NCBI GenBank assembly: GCA_038045445.1
Contig: JBBSYC010000026.1
Coordinates: forward strand, 1 to 5,375
DNA: 5,375 bases
DNA from: SICU01 sp038045445
GTDB lineage: Archaea; Nanobdellota; Nanobdellia; Pacearchaeales; GW2011-AR1
Reading direction: 5' to 3'
The position numbers and the translations under genes are program-made. This document shows, one piece after another, positions 5,113 to 5,375 of this stretch (positions are counted from its first letter, which is position 1; the number at the start of each line of letters is the position of its first letter). Under the pieces are notes generated by a model, which made no database searches, was not told the origin of the DNA, and worked only from the letters and a program-made list of their open reading frames with translations.

Positions 5113-5175
5113 CCAAAAATCGAGCACCAATCAAACATAAATTTTAATATATGGTGGTGCATCGATTTTTTGATG
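5110..5175 (+). other. Inverted repeat 2, spanning the GNAT start codon
   Basis: Left arm 5110-5129 pairs with right arm 5155-5175: CATC with GATG, one C/T mismatch, AAAAATCGA with TCGATTTTT, one bulged A (5161), then GCACCA with TGGTGC. That makes 19 base pairs around a 25-nt AT-rich loop. The last three bases of the right arm are the ATG of the downstream ORF, and the loop holds that ORF's TATA box. In an RNA starting upstream, the start codon would be paired. In a transcript starting at the inner promoter it would be free. Confidence 0.6.
5142..5152 (+). promoter_or_regulatory. Proximal TATA box of the GNAT-like gene
   Basis: TTTTAATATAT is centred 26 nt before ATG 5173, the usual leaderless spacing here. 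It lies in the loop of inverted repeat 2, so protein binding or cruciform formation on the arms could affect promoter access. Confidence 0.5.
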
Positions 5176-5375
5176 GTAGTCAGAATTCAACAACCAAGAT
5201 TCATTGTAAGAGACCTAGAAGAAAGAGATTATGGCTTTTTTTCAAGTCTTCTTTCAGAATTAATGGTTTTAAATGCTATTGGACTTAAAGATAAAATTAA
5301 AGATTCCAGAGATCTTTTTTATGATGCAATTGCAGAAAAAAGACACCCTATTGAAGAAAGAACAATTGATTCTTT
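5173..5375 (+). CDS. N-terminal part of a GNAT-like acetyltransferase (cut by window end)
   Basis: Sixty-seven codons are visible and the frame is open at the window edge. The opening PRFIVRDLEERDYGFFSSLL (8-27) has the look of the first strand and helix of Gcn5-related N-acetyltransferases: a basic strand, R-D-L or R-x-a, then an acidic E-x-D-Y turn and a hydrophobic helix. Residues about 36-56 form a second charged helix, as in the GNAT substrate-side helices. The acetyl-CoA-binding motif (R/Q-x-x-G-x-G/A) would lie beyond the window, so the family call cannot be confirmed and the substrate is unknown. The ATG is supported by a TATA box 26 nt upstream, and there is no nearby upstream start in frame. 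The start codon is buried in inverted repeat 2. Confidence 0.62.
   Translation, partial: MVVRIQQPRFIVRDLEERDYGFFSSLLSELMVLNAIGLKDKIKDSRDLFYDAIAEKRHPIEERTIDS

Noticed and set aside
5061..5175. CRISPR repeats, tRNA or known riboswitch
   Set aside because: The two stems differ from each other and are not repeated at regular spacing; no T-psi-C or anticodon arm pattern is present; no conserved riboswitch core is recognised.

Overview
The window looks like a piece of a compact, AT-rich archaeal genome, most likely from a DPANN-type lineage such as Woesearchaeota or Pacearchaeota. The kingdom call is strong. It rests on a full-length archaeal EF-2 with the diphthamide histidine context (HRGPAQ), on TATA-like boxes centred about 25-30 nt before most start codons with no Shine-Dalgarno sequence (leaderless mRNAs), and on a UPF0200/CoaE-like archaeal kinase. 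The lineage call is only an inference, from very short intergenic gaps, small proteins and an N-terminal helical module that I associate with DPANN and CPR proteins.

Layout from left to right: (1) positions 3-53 hold a probable C-terminal tail of a plus-strand gene, whose stop directly abuts the stop of a convergent 85-aa orphan protein (54-311, minus). (2) A divergent promoter region (312-409) separates that orphan from a 115-aa protein (410-757, plus), which joins an N-terminal helical module to a ribbon-helix-helix-like DNA-binding half. (3) Three bases further on, a convergent TauE/SafE-type membrane permease ends (761-1510, minus). (4) The 1511-1807 gap is not empty: it holds a 33-codon acidic small ORF with its own TATA box (1572-1673, minus). 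(5) EF-2 fills 1808-3997 (minus) and shares a 111-bp divergent promoter region with a thioredoxin (4109-4426, plus). (6) The thioredoxin overlaps by 21 bp the 3' end of a convergent P-loop kinase (4406-4975, minus). (7) The 4976-5172 gap carries divergent promoters and two adjacent long inverted repeats. (8) The window ends inside the N-terminal part of a probable GNAT acetyltransferase (5173 onward, plus).

The genes do not form one pathway. They are mostly single-gene units in alternating orientation: translation elongation (EF-2), thiol redox (thioredoxin), nucleotide or CoA-type phosphorylation (kinase), anion export (TauE/SafE), a likely regulator (RHH protein) and acyl transfer (GNAT). 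Almost every gene has its own visible promoter.

The most unusual part is 5061-5175. A TATA box at 5032-5040 predicts a transcript start at about 5062, right at the foot of a 10-bp perfect stem (5064-5073 with 5099-5108). One base later a second, 19-bp imperfect stem begins (5110-5129 with 5155-5175). Its right arm contains the GNAT start codon and its loop contains a second TATA box. This could be an unrecognised structured leader, a small RNA or a mobile palindromic element.
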